Shown: in pieces, positions 55,700 through 64,000 of the stretch
Numbering within the stretch: the first letter of the stretch is position 1
Layout of the letters: each line of letters starts with the position of its first letter
The notes under the pieces: model-generated
Databases searched by the model: none
What the model was told of the DNA's origin: nothing
What the model saw: the letters and a program-made list of their open reading frames with translations, nothing else
Made by a program: the position numbers and the translations under genes
Source of the DNA: Thiosocius sp963753845
GTDB lineage: Bacteria > Pseudomonadota > Gammaproteobacteria > Chromatiales > Chromatiaceae
Direction of reading: 5' to 3'
Length of the DNA: 64,000 bases
Assembly: GCA_963753845.1 (NCBI GenBank)
Contig: CAVWEI010000014.1
Location: 62,001 to 126,000, forward strand

Positions 55700-57754
55700 A
55701 TGAGCAACGGATCTGGACAGGGGGCGCAGCCATCACTGGTCGAAATCACCCCTGAAGAGCAAATGGAAAAGGCCCCGGAACAGCAAGTGGAAAAGGCCCC
55801 CGCTCCCAAGACCGGCATAGCCCTGTACTGGAAGCAGCTGGCCGCCGGCGTCCTGTTTGCTGCGCTTGCCGTCTACCTGTCCACGGTGGTGCCCTCGGTC
55901 GAGATCGCCTGGGCGACTGCCTTCCTGCTGCTGACCATCTACCTGTTCGCGTTCGAGGTCGTCGGCGTCGATGTCGCGGCGGTAACCATCATGGTGCTGC
56001 TGGGGCTGACATCCCTGTTGGCACCGGCGATGGGGCTGTCGCAGGGTCTGGTGGACAACAAGCACCTTTTCGACGGCTTCGGCTCCAATGCCGTGATGTC
56101 GATCATCGCGGTCATGGTCATCGGTGCCGGACTCGACAAGACCGGCGTGATGTCGAAGGTCGCGGCATTCATCCTCAAGGTCGGTGGTACAACGGAGACG
56201 CGCATCATCCCGATCATCTCGAGTACCGTGGCGATCATCTCCTCGTTCATGCAGAACGTCGGCGCCGCGGCGCTGTTCCTGCCGGTCGTCGCCCGTATCT
56301 CGGCGCGTTCGGGTCTGCCGATGTCGCGCCTGCTGATGCCCATGGGATTCTGCGCCATCCTGGGCGGCACCGTGACCATGGTCGGCTCCAGCCCCCTGAT
56401 CCTGCTCAACGATCTCTTACTGACTTCAAACCGGGCCCTGCCCGCGGCGCACCAGATGGATACCTGGTCGCTGTTCTCGGTTACCCCGATCGGTCTCGCC
56501 CTGGTCGCCACGGGCATCCTCTACTTCGTCGTTGCCGGGCGCTTCGTGCTACCAGCCGGGAGCAAGGGGACCAAGAGCAAAGACAACGCCATGGCCTATT
56601 TCCGCGACATCTACGGCCTCGACTACGAACTGTTCGAGGTCGAGGTTCCGGAGGACAGCGAACTGGTCGGTAAATCCCTCGACGATATCGAGCACCAGGA
56701 CAGCGTGCGCGTCATTGCCTCGGCCAGTGGCGGCTCACTGCAATCGGGCCAGGGATCCATTGCGCGTGACACCGGCATCAACGCCAACATGGTCCTGGGC
56801 ATCATCGCCTCGCCCAGACACCTCCTCGAATTCGTCGAGAAATACCAGCTCGATCTGCACAGCAGCATCGAGGTCTTCGGTGAACTATTCGCGCCGACCA
56901 GGTCCGGGGTCGCCGAGGTCGTCATCCCGCCGAGTTCCGCCCTGATCGGCAAGAGTGCACGTGACGTGTGGATGCGCAAGACCTACGGCATCGCCATGGT
57001 GGCCCTGCATCGCGACGGCAACACGCTGCACGAGGGTGAGAGCATCCGCGACATGCCATTGAAGGCCGGAGACACGCTGGTCGTGCATACCTCATGGAAT
57101 GCCCTCGCGCGTCTTCAGAAAGACCGCAACTTCGTCGTGGTAACCACCGAATTCCCGCATGAAGAACTTCGCCCACAGAAGGTTCTGTATGCCGGGGTCT
57201 TCTTTGCGATTGCACTCGGAATGGTTTTGTTCACGGATCTGCGCCTGTCGGTCGCTTTGCTGACCGGCGCGATAGGCATGATCCTCTCGGGCGTACTCAA
57301 GATCGAGGAGGCCTACACCGCTGTCAGTTGGAAGACGGTGTTCCTGCTCGCGTCGCTGATCCCGCTGGGCCTCGCCATGGAGACATCGGGCACCGCCAAG
57401 TGGATTGCCGAACAGACCCTGACCGTGGTTGGTGACATGCCGATCTGGGTCATCCAGGCCTCGGTCGCTGTGCTCGCGACCTTCTTCACCCTGGTGATGT
57501 CCAACGTGGGTGCCACCGTGCTGCTGGTGCCCCTGGCAGTCAACATCGCGATCGGTGCAGACGCCAACCCGGCGGTATTCGCACTGACGGTCGCGATCGC
57601 CACTTCAAACTCCTTCCTCATCCCCACGCACCAGGTCAATGCCCTGATCATGGGCCCGGCCGGCTATCGCGTACCGGACTTCATGCGCGCGGGCGGGGTC
57701 ATGACGATACTTTTCCTGGTCGTGACCCTGGCGATGATGAATGTGATCTTCTGA
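55700..57754 (+). CDS. SLC13/DASS-family transporter with TrkA-C domains
   Basis: A 684-residue membrane transporter. It has a hydrophilic N-terminal tail with a duplicated EQ-x-EKAP motif (residues 19-36), then about five helices of the first transport half including SSFMQNVGAAALFLPV and GGTVTMVGSSPLILL. A cytosolic insert with two TrkA-C-like domains (about 310-480) comes next, then the second half with VMSNVGATVLLVPL and SNSFLIPTHQVNALI. The architecture matches sodium-coupled sulfate or dicarboxylate carriers (SAC1-like). In a sulfur oxidiser sulfate is a plausible substrate, but this is inference. It is probably controlled by the divergent LysR gene. Confidence 0.85.
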   Translation: MSNGSGQGAQPSLVEITPEEQMEKAPEQQVEKAPAPKTGIALYWKQLAAGVLFAALAVYLSTVVPSVEIAWATAFLLLTIYLFAFEVVGVDVAAVTIMVLLGLTSLLAPAMGLSQGLVDNKHLFDGFGSNAVMSIIAVMVIGAGLDKTGVMSKVAAFILKVGGTTETRIIPIISSTVAIISSFMQNVGAAALFLPVVARISARSGLPMSRLLMPMGFCAILGGTVTMVGSSPLILLNDLLLTSNRALPAAHQMDTWSLFSVTPIGLALVATGILYFVVAGRFVLPAGSKGTKSKDNAMAYFRDIYGLDYELFEVEVPEDSELVGKSLDDIEHQDSVRVIASASGGSLQSGQGSIARDTGINANMVLGIIASPRHLLEFVEKYQLDLHSSIEVFGELFAPTRSGVAEVVIPPSSALIGKSARDVWMRKTYGIAMVALHRDGNTLHEGESIRDMPLKAGDTLVVHTSWNALARLQKDRNFVVVTTEFPHEELRPQKVLYAGVFFAIALGMVLFTDLRLSVALLTGAIGMILSGVLKIEEAYTAVSWKTVFLLASLIPLGLAMETSGTAKWIAEQTLTVVGDMPIWVIQASVAVLATFFTLVMSNVGATVLLVPLAVNIAIGADANPAVFALTVAIATSNSFLIPTHQVNALIMGPAGYRVPDFMRAGGVMTILFLVVTLAMMNVIF

Positions 57755-58011
57755 CCGCGTGCCCGCTGGCCACAAATACCCTGGTCGGCCGCCCCCCGGG
57801 CGACGCGATCGTCATCTCAGTGCAATGCGGCCTGCGTCGCAGTTGCATACAAACCGGCAGCGCCTGGCCATCCATCATCGTTTAGAATGAGCCACCGGAT
57901 CGCCTGGCGTCGGGCAGACGAAGGGTCACGGCGAGACATCACAATGCGCACATGGGTTGCGGGCACCGGGTTCGCGGTCCCAGTGCCGCAGGCAAACAAC
58001 GGAATTCAGCT

Positions 58012-59451
58012 ATGCCATCCGATATCGCTGTCTATGGCCTCGGCGTCATGGGGCGCAATATGGCCCTCAATATGGCGGATCACGGACTGAGGGTGACGGT
58101 CTACAACCGTACCGCCAGCGTTACCGAGTCCTTTGTCGCCGGGTTGCCTGCCGATACGACCATCACCCCCAGCTTCGATCTGCCCGGGCTGGTCGGATCC
58201 CTGAAGCAACCGCGCACGATCTTTCTGATGGCCACTGCCGGCAAGGTGGTCGACCTGGTGATTGACGGCCTGCTGCCCCACCTCGAGCCCGGTGACATCA
58301 TCATCGATGGTGGCAATTCGTTCTTCAAGGACAGCCAACGACGCTGGATGCAGCTGCGCGAGCAGGGTATCCGCTTTCTCGGCATGGGCATCTCGGGGGG
58401 CGAGGAAGGCGCCCGCTACGGGCCATCCATCATGCCCGGCGGCGACCCCGATGCATGGCCCATCGTCAGCGGGATGTTCCAGCGCATCGCCGCCAGGGCA
58501 GAAGATGGCGAGCCATGCTGCCGCTGGGTCGGTGAGGGCGGTGCCGGGCACTTTGTGAAGATGATCCACAACGGCATCGAGTATGGCGATATGCAGCTGA
58601 TCGCCGAGGCCTGGCAACTGATGCGCGACGGCCTCGGCATGCGATCCCGGGAGATCGCGGAGACCTTCGCGAGCTGGAACAAGGGCGTGCTGTCGTCCTA
58701 CCTCATCGAGATAACGGCCGAAATCCTCACGGTAACAGAGGCCGACGGCAGCCCGCGCGTCGATCACATCCTGGATGCCGCCGGGCAGAAGGGCACCGGG
58801 CGCTGGACCGCGATCGACGCACTCGAGCTGGGGGTTCCCCTGACCCTGATCGCCGAGGCGGTATTCGCACGCACCCTGTCGTCGATGAAACAGGAACGCA
58901 CCGCCGCATCAATGCGCCTGGGTGGTGAAAGATCACCGTTCGGGGGTGACAGGGACGCGATCATCGCCGCCATCCACGATGCCCTGTACGCCGCCAAGAT
59001 CATCTCCTATACGCAGGGCTTCCTGCAGATGCGTGCCGCCGCAGACGAATACGGATGGAGCCTGGCATTTGGCGAGATCGCGCTGCTGTGGCGGGCCGGG
59101 TGCATCATCCGCAGCCGCTTCCTGGACGATATCAAGCGCGCATTCGATCGCGACCCCGGGCTTCCCAGTCTGCTGTTCGACGACTTCTTCGCCGAGGCGC
59201 TGCGCGAGGCCGACCCCGGCTGGCGCGATGCCGTGACGCTGGGAGTGCGCTCAGGGATCGCCCTGCCCGCCCTGGGTTCGGCCCTGAGTTTCTACGACGG
59301 CTATCGCAGCGCGGTGGTACCGGCCAACCTCCTGCAGGCGCAGCGCGACTATTTCGGCGCGCATACCTATCAGCGCACCGACCGTGAACCCGGGACGCAT
59401 TGGCATACGCGCTGGACCGGGGACCGGGGCGAGGAGCTCGTCGATGACTGA
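58012..59451 (+). CDS. gnd: 6-phosphogluconate dehydrogenase (decarboxylating)
   Basis: A 479-residue NADP enzyme converting 6-phosphogluconate to ribulose 5-phosphate. It has IAVYGLGVMGRNMALNMADHG, DGGNSFFKDSQRR, GMGISGGEEGARYGPSIMPGG, the catalytic HFVKMIHNGIEYGDMQ and C-terminal HTYQRTD, standard for the long Gnd class. It is the first gene of the sugar operon; its stop overlaps the zwf start by 8 bp. Confidence 0.95.
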   Translation: MPSDIAVYGLGVMGRNMALNMADHGLRVTVYNRTASVTESFVAGLPADTTITPSFDLPGLVGSLKQPRTIFLMATAGKVVDLVIDGLLPHLEPGDIIIDGGNSFFKDSQRRWMQLREQGIRFLGMGISGGEEGARYGPSIMPGGDPDAWPIVSGMFQRIAARAEDGEPCCRWVGEGGAGHFVKMIHNGIEYGDMQLIAEAWQLMRDGLGMRSREIAETFASWNKGVLSSYLIEITAEILTVTEADGSPRVDHILDAAGQKGTGRWTAIDALELGVPLTLIAEAVFARTLSSMKQERTAASMRLGGERSPFGGDRDAIIAAIHDALYAAKIISYTQGFLQMRAAADEYGWSLAFGEIALLWRAGCIIRSRFLDDIKRAFDRDPGLPSLLFDDFFAEALREADPGWRDAVTLGVRSGIALPALGSALSFYDGYRSAVVPANLLQAQRDYFGAHTYQRTDREPGTHWHTRWTGDRGEELVDD

Positions 59452-60919
59452 GCCCTGCACCCTGGTCATCTTCGGCGCCACCGGCAACCTGGCGCAGCTC
59501 AAGCTGCTGCCATCGCTGTACCACCTCGAAAGCGCCGGCCTGCTGCCCAGCGACCTGCGTATCGTCTGCTCGGGTCGCACCGAATACAGTCCAGAGACAT
59601 GGCGCCAGCAGGTTCGCGACATCCTCGCACAGCATGCGCGAGACCCGCTGGCTGCAGACAGCTGCGACCGGTTTTGTCAGCGCATACACTACCTGCGCGG
59701 GGACCTGGCCCAGCCCGAAACCTTCGAGCAACTCGCCACCCTGCTGCGCGGTCGGGAGTTCCCGGACAACCACGTGTTCTACGTCTCACTGCCGCCGGTC
59801 ACCTATGGCGGCCTCATCGAATCGCTGGATCGCAACGGCATGTTGGCCGAGGACGGCGCCTGGCGACGCGTCGTGATCGAAAAGCCCTTCGGTTTCAGCC
59901 TCGAAAGCGCGCAGAACCTGCAACACAAGATCAGTCGCCATCTGCGCGAGGACCAGACCTACCGCATCGATCACTACATGGGCAAGGCGATGGTGCAGAA
60001 CGTGCTGGTGTCACGTTTTGCGAACCTGATGCTCGAACCGCTGTGGAACCGCAACTACATCGACCACGTGCAGATCATGCGTACCGAGAAACTGGGGGTC
60101 GGCCGGCGCGCCGGATTCTACGAAGACACCGGCGCCCTGCGCGACATGCTCCAGAGCCACCTTATGCAGCTCATGGCCCTTGTTGCGATGGAGCCCCCGG
60201 TTTCCATGGATGCCGACGACCTGCGCGACGAGAAGGTCAAGGTGCTCAAATCGGTCCGCCCGATCCACCCCGCGGCGGTAGACGCGCAGGCCTTTCGCGC
60301 CCAGTACGCGCGCGGCCGGATCGACGGGGTTCAGGTACCGGGCTACCTGGAGGAGCCCGGCGTCGACCCGCAGAGCGTGACCGAGACCTACGCCGCCCTC
60401 AAGCTCTATATCGACAACTGGCGCTGGCGCGATGTACCGTTTTACCTGCGAACGGGCAAACGCATGGCCGAGGCGCGCACCATGGTCGCGATCTGTTTCA
60501 AACAGCCACCGAAACACTTCTTTCGCAGTTCCCACATCGAACGGCCGCCACCGAACTGGCTGATCATGAGTATCGCGCCCGAGGAATCCCTGCGCCTGGA
60601 GATATCGGTCAAGGAGCCGGGACTGGAGATGAAGACCCGCCAGATCAGCCTCGATGCACCCTTCCGGTGCGAACACGAGGCCCGTACCGACGCCTATGAA
60701 GGCCTGCTGCTTGACGTGATGGAGGGCGACCGTTCACTGTTTCTGCGCTACGACGAGGTCGAGTGGGCATGGCGGATCGTCGATCCGGTGCTGGGGGTCT
60801 GGGCGACCGAGCGTGATTTCGTCCCCAGCCATGCGGCCGGAGAATGGGAACCCAAGGAAGTGAGCCGGATATTCGACAAAGAGCACCATCGCTGGCGTCA
60901 CCTGCTGGACCCCGGCTGA
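59444..60919 (+). CDS. zwf: Glucose-6-phosphate 1-dehydrogenase
   Basis: A 491-residue dehydrogenase producing 6-phosphogluconolactone. It has LVIFGATGNLAQLKLLPSLY (NADP fold), VIEKPFGFSLESA, the active-site YRIDHYMGKAMVQN, RAGFYEDTGALRDM and PFYLRTGKRM. It overlaps gnd by 8 bp and pgl by one base (TGATG). Confidence 0.95.
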   Translation: MTEPCTLVIFGATGNLAQLKLLPSLYHLESAGLLPSDLRIVCSGRTEYSPETWRQQVRDILAQHARDPLAADSCDRFCQRIHYLRGDLAQPETFEQLATLLRGREFPDNHVFYVSLPPVTYGGLIESLDRNGMLAEDGAWRRVVIEKPFGFSLESAQNLQHKISRHLREDQTYRIDHYMGKAMVQNVLVSRFANLMLEPLWNRNYIDHVQIMRTEKLGVGRRAGFYEDTGALRDMLQSHLMQLMALVAMEPPVSMDADDLRDEKVKVLKSVRPIHPAAVDAQAFRAQYARGRIDGVQVPGYLEEPGVDPQSVTETYAALKLYIDNWRWRDVPFYLRTGKRMAEARTMVAICFKQPPKHFFRSSHIERPPPNWLIMSIAPEESLRLEISVKEPGLEMKTRQISLDAPFRCEHEARTDAYEGLLLDVMEGDRSLFLRYDEVEWAWRIVDPVLGVWATERDFVPSHAAGEWEPKEVSRIFDKEHHRWRHLLDPG

Positions 60920-61629
60920 TGGTCGAATGGCGGACCGAGGCCGATGCGGCCACAGTGGCCGATTTCGCATGCCGCCTGATCGGCATGTCCGCACGCAAGG
61001 CGATCGCGGAGCGTGGCAGGTTTCGCCTGGTACTGGCCGGCGGCAGCACCCCGCTGTCTGTCTACCAACGCCTTGCCGTCAGCAGCCAGAAGTGGAAACG
61101 CTGGTCCCTGTACTACGGCGACGAACGATGTCTGCCAGCCGACCACCCCGAACGCAACAGCCAGCTGGTGATGGCAACCGGGCTGGCCGAACGAGTGGGC
61201 AAACACTACCCGATCCCGGCCGAACTCGGCGCCAGGGCCGCGGCGGCCGAGTACCGTGCACGCATCAAGTCGGCGCAACCCTTCGATCTGGTCCTGCTCG
61301 GCATGGGCGAGGACGGCCACACCGCCAGCCTGTTCCCGGACCGGGAGTGGCCGGACAAACCGGTGTTCGCGGTCACGGACGCCCCGAAACCCCCTCCTGA
61401 GCGCGTCACGCTCGGGATCAGGGCACTGCAGAACTGCTGCTGCATGCTGGTCCTGGTGACGGGTGACAGCAAGGCGGAGGCGGTGCAGCAATGGCGCCAC
61501 GGCGTCGATCTGCCGATCGCACGGGTCACCGACGTCGACCATGCGGTGGTCCTGCTGGAGAGAAAATGCCTCGGGCTTGCGGGTAGTCAAGCTGCCCGGA
61601 TCCCGCAGGGGATAGAGTCGGTCACATGA
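60919..61629 (+). CDS. pgl: 6-phosphogluconolactonase
   Basis: A 236-residue DevB-type lactonase with LVLAGGSTPLSVYQRL, YYGDERCLPADHPERNS and LGMGEDGHTASLFPD. Start ATG 60919 overlaps the zwf stop (TGATG), and its own stop overlaps glk in ATGA, so expression is coupled throughout. Confidence 0.93.
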   Translation: MVEWRTEADAATVADFACRLIGMSARKAIAERGRFRLVLAGGSTPLSVYQRLAVSSQKWKRWSLYYGDERCLPADHPERNSQLVMATGLAERVGKHYPIPAELGARAAAAEYRARIKSAQPFDLVLLGMGEDGHTASLFPDREWPDKPVFAVTDAPKPPPERVTLGIRALQNCCCMLVLVTGDSKAEAVQQWRHGVDLPIARVTDVDHAVVLLERKCLGLAGSQAARIPQGIESVT

Positions 61630-62579
61630 GGTTTCTGGCAGCAGACATCGGCGGCACCTACAGCCGGCTTTCCTGGTCCACGGACGGCAGCGACGTGGGA
61701 AACGAGCCCCAGGTGTTCAACAATGCCGAATTCGACAGTCTCGAAGCGGTCATCGAACGCGGCCTTGAGATGCTTGCGGCCAGGGGGCAGCCGATCGAAC
61801 ACATGGTGCTGGCCGTCCCGGGGCCGACACACACAGACCCGATCCAACTCACCAACATCGACTGGAAGCTGGACCGTAACCGGCTGCAGGCGCGCCTGCA
61901 GGTTAGCCGCCTGACCATCGTGAACGACTTCCAGGCAGCGGCCCTGGGGGCGATCGCCGAACCGCGCGAGCGGCTCAAGGTACTGAATGCCGCCCCACCG
62001 GATGACGGTGCCGTGGTGGTCGCAGGTGCCGGTACGGGTCTGGGCATGGCCTGGCTGCCGACGGCCGACACCAGGGTTCTTCCCCGCGCAACCGAGGGCG
62101 GGCACCTGGACTTCGGTCCCAACAACGAGCGCGAGACGGCACTTTACCGCTGGCTGGCTGCGCGTTACGGTCATGTCTCTTACGAACGCATCCTCAGTGG
62201 TGACGGTCTCCTCGACACCTATGATTTTCTCTCCGGCAACAATGTACAGGCGACCGAACCGGCACAGATCGCGGCGCTGGCGCGACAGGCCGATACCCAT
62301 GCCGCAGATGCGGTGCGGCTGTTCGTCGGGATATTCGCGGCCTATGCGGGCAACCTGGCACTGGCCTTCAACCCGGGCGGCGGCATCTATCTGTGCGGCG
62401 GGCTGACCGTCCACCTGGCAGACTGGTTCGAGCCGACATCCTTCTTGGCCACCTTTTCGGCCAAGGGTCGGATGGCCGGGGTCGTCAGCCGTATCCCGGT
62501 CTTCCTGGTCACCCGGCATGACACGGGCCTGAGCGGAGCAAGGCACATTGCAAGGAATTTCAACAGGGCAGACACATGA
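61626..62579 (+). CDS. glk: Glucokinase
   Basis: A 317-residue Glk-type hexokinase that phosphorylates glucose with ATP. It has ADIGGTYSRLSW, the active-site VNDFQAAALGA, VAGAGTGLGMAW and TEGGHLDFGP, and the late NPGGGIYLCGG. It is coupled by ATGA overlaps on both sides and supplies glucose 6-phosphate to zwf. Confidence 0.93.
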   Translation: MRFLAADIGGTYSRLSWSTDGSDVGNEPQVFNNAEFDSLEAVIERGLEMLAARGQPIEHMVLAVPGPTHTDPIQLTNIDWKLDRNRLQARLQVSRLTIVNDFQAAALGAIAEPRERLKVLNAAPPDDGAVVVAGAGTGLGMAWLPTADTRVLPRATEGGHLDFGPNNERETALYRWLAARYGHVSYERILSGDGLLDTYDFLSGNNVQATEPAQIAALARQADTHAADAVRLFVGIFAAYAGNLALAFNPGGGIYLCGGLTVHLADWFEPTSFLATFSAKGRMAGVVSRIPVFLVTRHDTGLSGARHIARNFNRADT

Positions 62580-63874
62580 GCACCAGTGACGCACAGCACC
62601 ATCTGTACAAGTATTACGTCGAGACCCAGGCAGGCAGTGACCAGACCCGTCGCACCCTGGTGCTGGTATTGGCGGGCGGTGAAGGCTCGCGGCTGAGAAA
62701 CCTGACCAAGTGGCGGGCAAAGCCGGCGGTACCCTTCGGCGGCAAGTACCGGATCATCGACTTTGCCCTGTCCAACTGCATCAACTCGGGTCTGCGCCGT
62801 ATCGGCGTACTGACCCAGTACAAATCACATTCACTGATCCGACACCTGCAACGCGCATGGGGCTTCATGCGGCCGGAGATCGGTGAGTTCGTCGAGATCA
62901 TCCCCGCCCAGCAGCGCCTCCGCCCCGAGTGGTACCAGGGGACGGCCGACGCCATCTACCAGAATCTGGACATCGTCTACCGCCACGAGCCGGACTACGT
63001 CCTGGTGCTGGGCGGTGACCATATCTACACCATGAACTATGCCAAGATGCTGGCTGCACACGTGCAGGCGGACGCCGAACTGACGGTCGGCTGTATCGAG
63101 GTGCCGCTCGATGAGGCGAAGAGCTTCGGCGTAATGTCGGTCGACGAGGAGTACCGGATCACGCGTTTTACCGAAAAGCCCAGCGAGCCCGAGTGCGTAC
63201 CGGGCAAATCGGACGTGGCACTGGCCTCGATGGGCATCTACATCTTCTCGATGGAGTTCCTGACCAAGGCCCTGATCTCCGATGCCGAAAACGAGACATC
63301 GCAGCATGACTTCGGAAAGAACATCATCCCGGCCGCGATCACGCACGCCAAGTCAATCGCCTATCCTTACCTCAACAGCCGCGGCGAACCGGCCTACTGG
63401 CGTGACGTGGGATCGCTCTATTCTTACTGGAAATCGAATATCGAACTTTGCGACATCGAGCCCGAACTCAACCTGTACGAGCGCGACTGGCCGATCTGGA
63501 CCTACCAGACCCAGAGCCCGCCGGCCAAGTTCGCGTTCGACGACGAGGGCCGGCGCGGCATGGCGATCGACTCGCTGGTCGCGGGCGGCTGTATCATCTC
63601 CGGCGCCAAGGTGAAACGCTCAGTGATCTTCTTCAACACCCAGATCGAGACAGGCTCCTATATCAAGGAAAGCGTCCTCCTGCCCAAGGTCCGGGTCGGC
63701 AAGAACTGCCTGCTGCAGCGCTGCATCGTCGACAAAGGCACTGTGATACCCGACGGATTCCAGGTCGGGGTCGACCCGGAGGAAGACCGCCGGCGTTTTC
63801 TTGTCACCGACGAGGGTATCGTGCTCGTAACACCCGGCATGATGAACCAGCGTCTGCATTACGAGCGCGACTGA
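62576..63874 (+). CDS. glgC: Glucose-1-phosphate adenylyltransferase
   Basis: A 432-residue ADP-glucose pyrophosphorylase for glycogen synthesis. It has the nucleotidyltransferase signature VLAGGEGSRLRNLTKWRAKPAVPFGG, FALSNCINSGLRRIGVLTQY, WYQGTADAIYQNLDI, VLGGDHIYTM, and a C-terminal left-handed beta-helix with SVLLPKVRVGKNCLLQRCIVDKGTVIPDG. It overlaps glk by 4 nt. Confidence 0.95.
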   Translation: MSTSDAQHHLYKYYVETQAGSDQTRRTLVLVLAGGEGSRLRNLTKWRAKPAVPFGGKYRIIDFALSNCINSGLRRIGVLTQYKSHSLIRHLQRAWGFMRPEIGEFVEIIPAQQRLRPEWYQGTADAIYQNLDIVYRHEPDYVLVLGGDHIYTMNYAKMLAAHVQADAELTVGCIEVPLDEAKSFGVMSVDEEYRITRFTEKPSEPECVPGKSDVALASMGIYIFSMEFLTKALISDAENETSQHDFGKNIIPAAITHAKSIAYPYLNSRGEPAYWRDVGSLYSYWKSNIELCDIEPELNLYERDWPIWTYQTQSPPAKFAFDDEGRRGMAIDSLVAGGCIISGAKVKRSVIFFNTQIETGSYIKESVLLPKVRVGKNCLLQRCIVDKGTVIPDGFQVGVDPEEDRRRFLVTDEGIVLVTPGMMNQRLHYERD

Positions 63875-63877
63875 ACC

Positions 63878-64000
63878 ATGGCCGAATCAGCACCACAACA
63901 AATCAACCTGGTCCTGTGCTGGCACATGCACCAGCCCTGGTATCGCGAGACCGAGGACGGCGACTATCGGCTGCCCTGGGTATACCTGCACGCGCTCAAA
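63878..64000 (+). CDS. GH57-family glycoside hydrolase, 5' end only
   Basis: The first 41 codons are present (INLVLCWHMHQPWYRE, then DGDYRLPWVYLHALK). This N-terminal pattern (H-M-H-Q-P and LPW-x-x-LHALK) is characteristic of GH57 alpha-amylase/4-alpha-glucanotransferase-type enzymes. It starts 3 bp after the glgC stop, so it belongs to the sugar operon and likely acts on glycogen. The rest lies beyond the window. Confidence 0.85.
   Translation, partial: MAESAPQQINLVLCWHMHQPWYRETEDGDYRLPWVYLHALK

Noticed and set aside
1..64000. tRNA, rRNA, CRISPR arrays, IS elements
   Set aside because: No cloverleaf or rRNA-like sequence, no regularly spaced direct repeats and no transposase-like protein were found by reading.

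Overview
The window reads as a stretch of chromosome from a GC-rich, sulfur-oxidising gammaproteobacterium of the Chromatiales/Sedimenticola kind. That placement is inferred from content: flavocytochrome c sulfide dehydrogenase (fccA-fccB), two sulfur-globule-type proteins, several c-type cytochromes, and gammaproteobacterial RNase T, YqaA, YebE-like DUF533, Grx4 and FeSOD families. A probable N-acetylglutaminylglutamine amidotransferase and an MscS-type channel suggest a saline habitat. I see no rRNA, tRNA, CRISPR array, transposase or prophage.

Layout, left to right. 0-3 kb: a partial DUF523/DUF1722 gene, an MBL-fold hydrolase, and argG interrupted by one frameshift. 3-7.3 kb: a four-gene MacAB/Lol-like exporter operon. 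7.5-9.5 kb: a DUF533 protein, a UPF0718 permease and a small redox-disulfide protein. 10.2-13.3 kb: a PKD-domain nine-haem cytochrome gene broken by about 17 apparent frame changes, followed by a TlpA-like thioredoxin. 14-16.5 kb: an esterase and a CHASE-GGDEF protein. 16.6-17.15 kb: a non-coding element with large imperfect inverted repeats. 17.2-23.1 kb: the pyruvate dehydrogenase operon aceE-aceF-lpd. 23.4-25.5 kb: YqaA, a cytochrome c'-like protein and an MBL protein whose zinc motif is lost. 25.6-27 kb: two tandem sulfur-globule-like genes. 27.2-31.1 kb: mlaA, a TraB/GumN protein, rnt, a TIR plus DUF4231 two-gene membrane module, and grxD. 31.3-36.9 kb: asparagine-synthase-type amidotransferase, HyuB, MscS and sodB. 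37-42.7 kb: a diguanylate cyclase, argD, argF, an orphan ABC ATPase and an SH3/anchor protein. 43-46.7 kb: PhoX-type phosphatase and fccAB. 47-51.4 kb: ilvD, a TetR regulator, an EAL protein and a small predicted regulator. 51.5-54.5 kb: argE, argA and a 44-residue membrane protein. 54.5-57.8 kb: a LysR regulator divergent from an SLC13-type transporter. 58-64 kb: a tightly overlapped sugar operon gnd-zwf-pgl-glk-glgC leading into a GH57 enzyme.

Functional picture: energy from sulfide and sulfur oxidation (fccAB, sulfur globule proteins, periplasmic cytochromes), pyruvate oxidation by PDH, oxidative pentose phosphate and glycogen metabolism in one operon, and arginine biosynthesis spread over several loci (argG, argD-argF, argE, argA). 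Three c-di-GMP genes (two GGDEF, one EAL) lie within 36 kb.

The best candidate for an under-described system is the GTGA-overlapped pair of a TIR protein with two C-terminal membrane helices and a DUF4231 two-helix membrane protein at 29,545-30,641. Also notable are the sulfur-globule-like protein with a coiled-coil and Met-rich tail, the MBL/cytochrome pair with a destroyed metal site, and the inverted-repeat element between two convergent genes.
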